A stretch of DNA of 6,770 nt from Rhodobacteraceae bacterium UBA2553 (lineage in GTDB: Bacteria > Pseudomonadota > Alphaproteobacteria > Rhodobacterales > Rhodobacteraceae). Below the pieces are notes generated by a model. The model saw only the letters and a program-made list of their open reading frames with translations. It ran no database searches and was not told the origin of the DNA. Positions within the stretch are counted from its first letter, which is position 1. Every line of letters begins with the position of its first letter. Positions 5,029 through 6,770 of this stretch are shown one piece after another. A program made the translations under genes and the position numbers. The stretch spans positions 5,601-12,370 of the forward strand of contig DDMF01000009.1 in NCBI GenBank assembly GCA_002340515.1, written 5' to 3'.

Positions 5029-6169
5029 CTAAATGCAGCTATCGCAAAAGGTGTATTGATTTCGAGAAATTTCGTTTGAGGGGAAAATGGGCAGAAAGCT
5101 GATTATTTTTGGAAACGGTGTGGGTATGGCGCTCGCCCCCGACAAGTTTGATTTGAAAAAAGTTATGCCAATGGTTTGGAAGAACTATGGTGATTCAGAG
5201 AAGGAAAAAGACGAGCAGAGGCTAGTAGCAGATTGCCTCAAAGGTGTTGATGAAACGACTGGGCCCTCCGATGAGGCGCAACTCATGGGCGCGCAGATTG
5301 TGCAGTTTGGACATGAACTTATTTCCGGGATGGTTGGTGACGACAATCTTGGAAACTGGTTTCAAGACACGGCTCAGAATTTTCCAACCGCAATTGCAAA
5401 GTACATTTACAACGTAGCGCGTCAATTGAATGAGAATTCAAAAGAGTTTCAGGATGATGAGAGGTTTGTCCAATTCAGAAATGGGCTCATTCCATTCATC
5501 TCTAAGACATGCTCTCACATTGCGACATTGAACTACGACACGCTGTTTTATTCTGCATTTAATGAAGAACAGGAAGTCGATGGGGAAACCTTCCAAAATT
5601 GCAAGCGACAGCCCTGGAAGACCGATCTAAGTGACGGATATAGAGCTGCTGGTTTTGGAAGAAACCATTTTGAGCGACCTCCGGACAACGATTTCGGTTT
5701 CTACCTTCATCTTCATGGTAGCCCCTTATTTGTAGAAGAAGATGGGCAAACGAAAAAACTAAAACGAAATGAGTTGAAAGATCACACCCCTCAAAGCGCG
5801 CGGCACATCATCCTCTCGGACGGAGAACTCAAGCCGCATTTGATACAAAGATCAGATGTGTTGTCCTTGTATTGGCGAATGTTGGATAAGGCCATTGACG
5901 AGTCTGAGGAAATTATTTTGTTTGGATATGGTGGCGCAGATAAGCACCTCAACAGGTTGATCCGGGAAAAACTCTCTAAACCCAAATATGTCATAGAATG
6001 GTCAGGAACCCAGCATCTCTCGACTGGCAATGAGGTCATCGAGCCGCAGGAAGTGCCTGCTGATACTTTTTGGCAAGCTGAACTTGGTGAAAACACGACA
6101 GTAAAACGCGCTGATGACATTCTGGCGTTTCGGGAATGGGATGACCCAAGCGGTTTTTATCCGTTCTGA
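5029..6169. other. AT-richer segment: probable one-gene acquired island
   Basis: Lines counted by hand inside this segment give 45% (5101-5160), 42% (5161-5220) and 37% GC (5401-5460). Lines in yebC (4261-4320) and the EamA gene (6301-6360) give 52% and 55%, and one in the SLC13 gene (721-780) gives 65%. Codons such as TTA, ATA and AGA, rare in the neighbours, appear here. The shift starts after the yebC terminator and ends at the stop codon of the SIR2-like gene. No integrase, transposase, tRNA or convincing flanking repeat is visible, so the route of entry is unknown. Confidence 0.6.
5087..6169 (+). CDS. Stand-alone SIR2-like / AbiH-like protein, putative phage defence
   Basis: A 360-residue protein that appears soluble. 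KLIIFGNGVGMAL (4-16) is a Rossmann-type first strand and glycine loop resembling the GNGFD start of AbiH proteins. HIATLNYDTLFY (144-155) matches the SIR2-like TxNYD motif, where Asn149 and Asp151 would be the NAD-site residues. FYLHLHGSPLF (205-215) supplies the catalytic-type His in HGS (210-212). EEIILFGYGGADKHLNRLI (274-292) matches the late GYSxxD strand motif. No CxxC zinc ribbon is present, so a classical sirtuin deacetylase is unlikely. The family pattern is instead that of SIR2-domain defence proteins that hydrolyse NAD on infection. The middle (about 20-125) is helical and unassigned and may carry sensing or oligomerisation. Length is close to Lactococcus AbiH as I recall it (about 346). 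ATG 5087 has GAGGGG three bases upstream; no convincing promoter is visible. No partner gene (HerA, argonaute, Thoeris TIR) lies beside it. Base composition differs from all neighbours. The family call is fairly firm; defence function is inferred. Confidence 0.72.
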   Translation: MGRKLIIFGNGVGMALAPDKFDLKKVMPMVWKNYGDSEKEKDEQRLVADCLKGVDETTGPSDEAQLMGAQIVQFGHELISGMVGDDNLGNWFQDTAQNFPTAIAKYIYNVARQLNENSKEFQDDERFVQFRNGLIPFISKTCSHIATLNYDTLFYSAFNEEQEVDGETFQNCKRQPWKTDLSDGYRAAGFGRNHFERPPDNDFGFYLHLHGSPLFVEEDGQTKKLKRNELKDHTPQSARHIILSDGELKPHLIQRSDVLSLYWRMLDKAIDESEEIILFGYGGADKHLNRLIREKLSKPKYVIEWSGTQHLSTGNEVIEPQEVPADTFWQAELGENTTVKRADDILAFREWDDPSGFYPF

Positions 6170-6223
6170 CTTCCACCGGAAGTGCGGCCAAATTGGTCAA
6201 GGTTGGAATTACTCCTGCCCCTT

Positions 6224-6243
6224 GCCAATCCGCCGCCAATCCG
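6224..6243. repeat. Short direct repeat upstream of the EamA gene
   Basis: GCCAATCCG occurs at 6224-6232 and again at 6235-6243, an offset of 11 bases or about one helical turn. It ends 13 bases before the transporter ATG. It could be a regulator site or chance. The rest of the 87-base gap after the SIR2-like gene holds a small perfect hairpin, ACTTCC/GGAAGT (6169-6183), with no T-tract. I see no clear promoter in the gap. Confidence 0.35.
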
Positions 6244-6256
6244 GTCAAGTCGCGCA

Positions 6257-6770
6257 ATGACATTTTCCACATCCCCCACACATCGCCCCCTTTTTGGCGT
6301 GGCTTGGATGCTCACCGCCGGGCTGTTGTTTGTCGCCATGAATGCGATTGTAAAGCACGTGGGGCAGGGGCTTCCTTCGGCTGAGGCGGCGTTTTTGCGG
6401 TTTTTGTTTGGCTTGATCTTTGTGTCCCCCGCGTTTGGCCAATTGATGCGCGCGCGGTTTGATCGCACCATCTGGATGCTCTTTGTTGGGCGCGGTGTGG
6501 TGCACACGGGGGCGGTGCTGTGTTGGTTCTACGCGATGACGCAGATCACCGTGGCTGAGGTCACGGCGATGAATTACCTCAACCCGATTTACGTCATGCT
6601 TGGGGCTGCGGTATTTCTGGGCGAGACGTTTTCATATCGCCGGATGGCCGCTGTTGCCGTCGCCTTCCTTGGTGTTCTGGTGATCCTGCGCCCGGGGCTG
6701 CGCGAACTTGGCACCGGCCATTTGGCGATGGTGTTCACCGCGATTGGCCTTGGCGGATCGTATCTGATTG
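6257..6770 (+). CDS. EamA/DMT family transporter, 5' part (cut by window end)
   Basis: The first 171 residues of a drug/metabolite transporter superfamily inner-membrane protein; the frame is still open at the window edge. After a short polar N-terminus, helices follow from residue 12. The first EamA domain ends with the typical VTAMNYLNPIYVMLGAAVFLGETFSYRRM (102-130) and VAFLGVLVILRPG (135-147) blocks. The second EamA repeat begins near 155 and is cut. Full-length relatives have about 280-310 residues and ten helices, and export metabolites or amino-acid-like compounds; the substrate cannot be told here. ATG 6257 is the only plausible start, since no start codon occurs in frame just upstream. 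Its ribosome-binding site is weak. Composition matches the core genes, unlike the SIR2-like gene before it. Confidence 0.9.
   Translation, partial: MTFSTSPTHRPLFGVAWMLTAGLLFVAMNAIVKHVGQGLPSAEAAFLRFLFGLIFVSPAFGQLMRARFDRTIWMLFVGRGVVHTGAVLCWFYAMTQITVAEVTAMNYLNPIYVMLGAAVFLGETFSYRRMAAVAVAFLGVLVILRPGLRELGTGHLAMVFTAIGLGGSYLI

Noticed and set aside
5031..5086. Promoter for the SIR2-like gene
   Set aside because: TATTGA at 5054-5059 could be a -10, but no acceptable -35 lies 16-18 bases upstream, so I do not call one.
5016..6464. 13-base exact direct repeat GCGCGGTTTGATC at 5016-5028 and 6452-6464, as att or duplication ends of the island
   Set aside because: For 6770 bases about 0.3 exact 13-mer pairs are expected by chance even at uniform composition. 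The right copy lies inside EamA coding sequence, well beyond the composition boundary near 6170.
6193..6507. Several overlapping open frames on both strands near the window end
   Set aside because: They are shadows of the EamA transporter frame that starts at 6257 and continues past the window.

Overview
The window looks like chromosomal DNA from an alphaproteobacterium, most likely Rhodobacteraceae (Roseobacter group). This rests on the moderately GC-rich coding sequence (lines I counted in the core genes run 52-65% GC), the protein families present, and a GC-rich motif downstream of the first gene that I recall from many genomes of this family. No rRNA, tRNA, CRISPR array, transposase or integrase is visible.

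Layout. (1) 56-2527, minus strand: a LysE-family amino-acid exporter (1922-2527) followed 84 bases later by an SLC13-type permease carrying two RCK_C/TrkA_C domains (56-1837). (2) 2528-2635: a 108-base divergent control region with phased TTGTGCRAAA/TGCAA elements, between the exporter and an Lrp/AsnC regulator (2636-3088, plus). This is the usual geometry of an Lrp-type regulator controlling an amino-acid exporter. (3) 3107-4087: a MarR-family repressor (minus), convergent with lrp and divergent from a small four-helix membrane protein of unknown function (plus). Their shared 84-base control region holds two near-identical operators, ATAGCATGCTAT and ATAGCTTGCTAT, whose centres are 22 bases apart. 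They overlap back-to-back promoters, so a compact two-gene MarR circuit can be read almost directly from the sequence. (4) 4205-4945: yebC, a conserved ribosome-associated or regulatory protein, with a clear intrinsic terminator at 4970-4996. (5) 5087-6169: an AT-richer gene (counted lines 37-45% GC) for a 360-residue stand-alone SIR2-like/AbiH-like protein, probably an NAD-directed anti-phage defence gene on a horizontally acquired one-gene island. (6) 6257-6770: the 5' part of an EamA/DMT transporter, running off the window at ordinary GC content.

The two observations I rate highest are the solitary SIR2/AbiH-like gene inserted between housekeeping genes, and the MarR/membrane-protein switch, in which marR itself appears to be transcribed as a leaderless mRNA.
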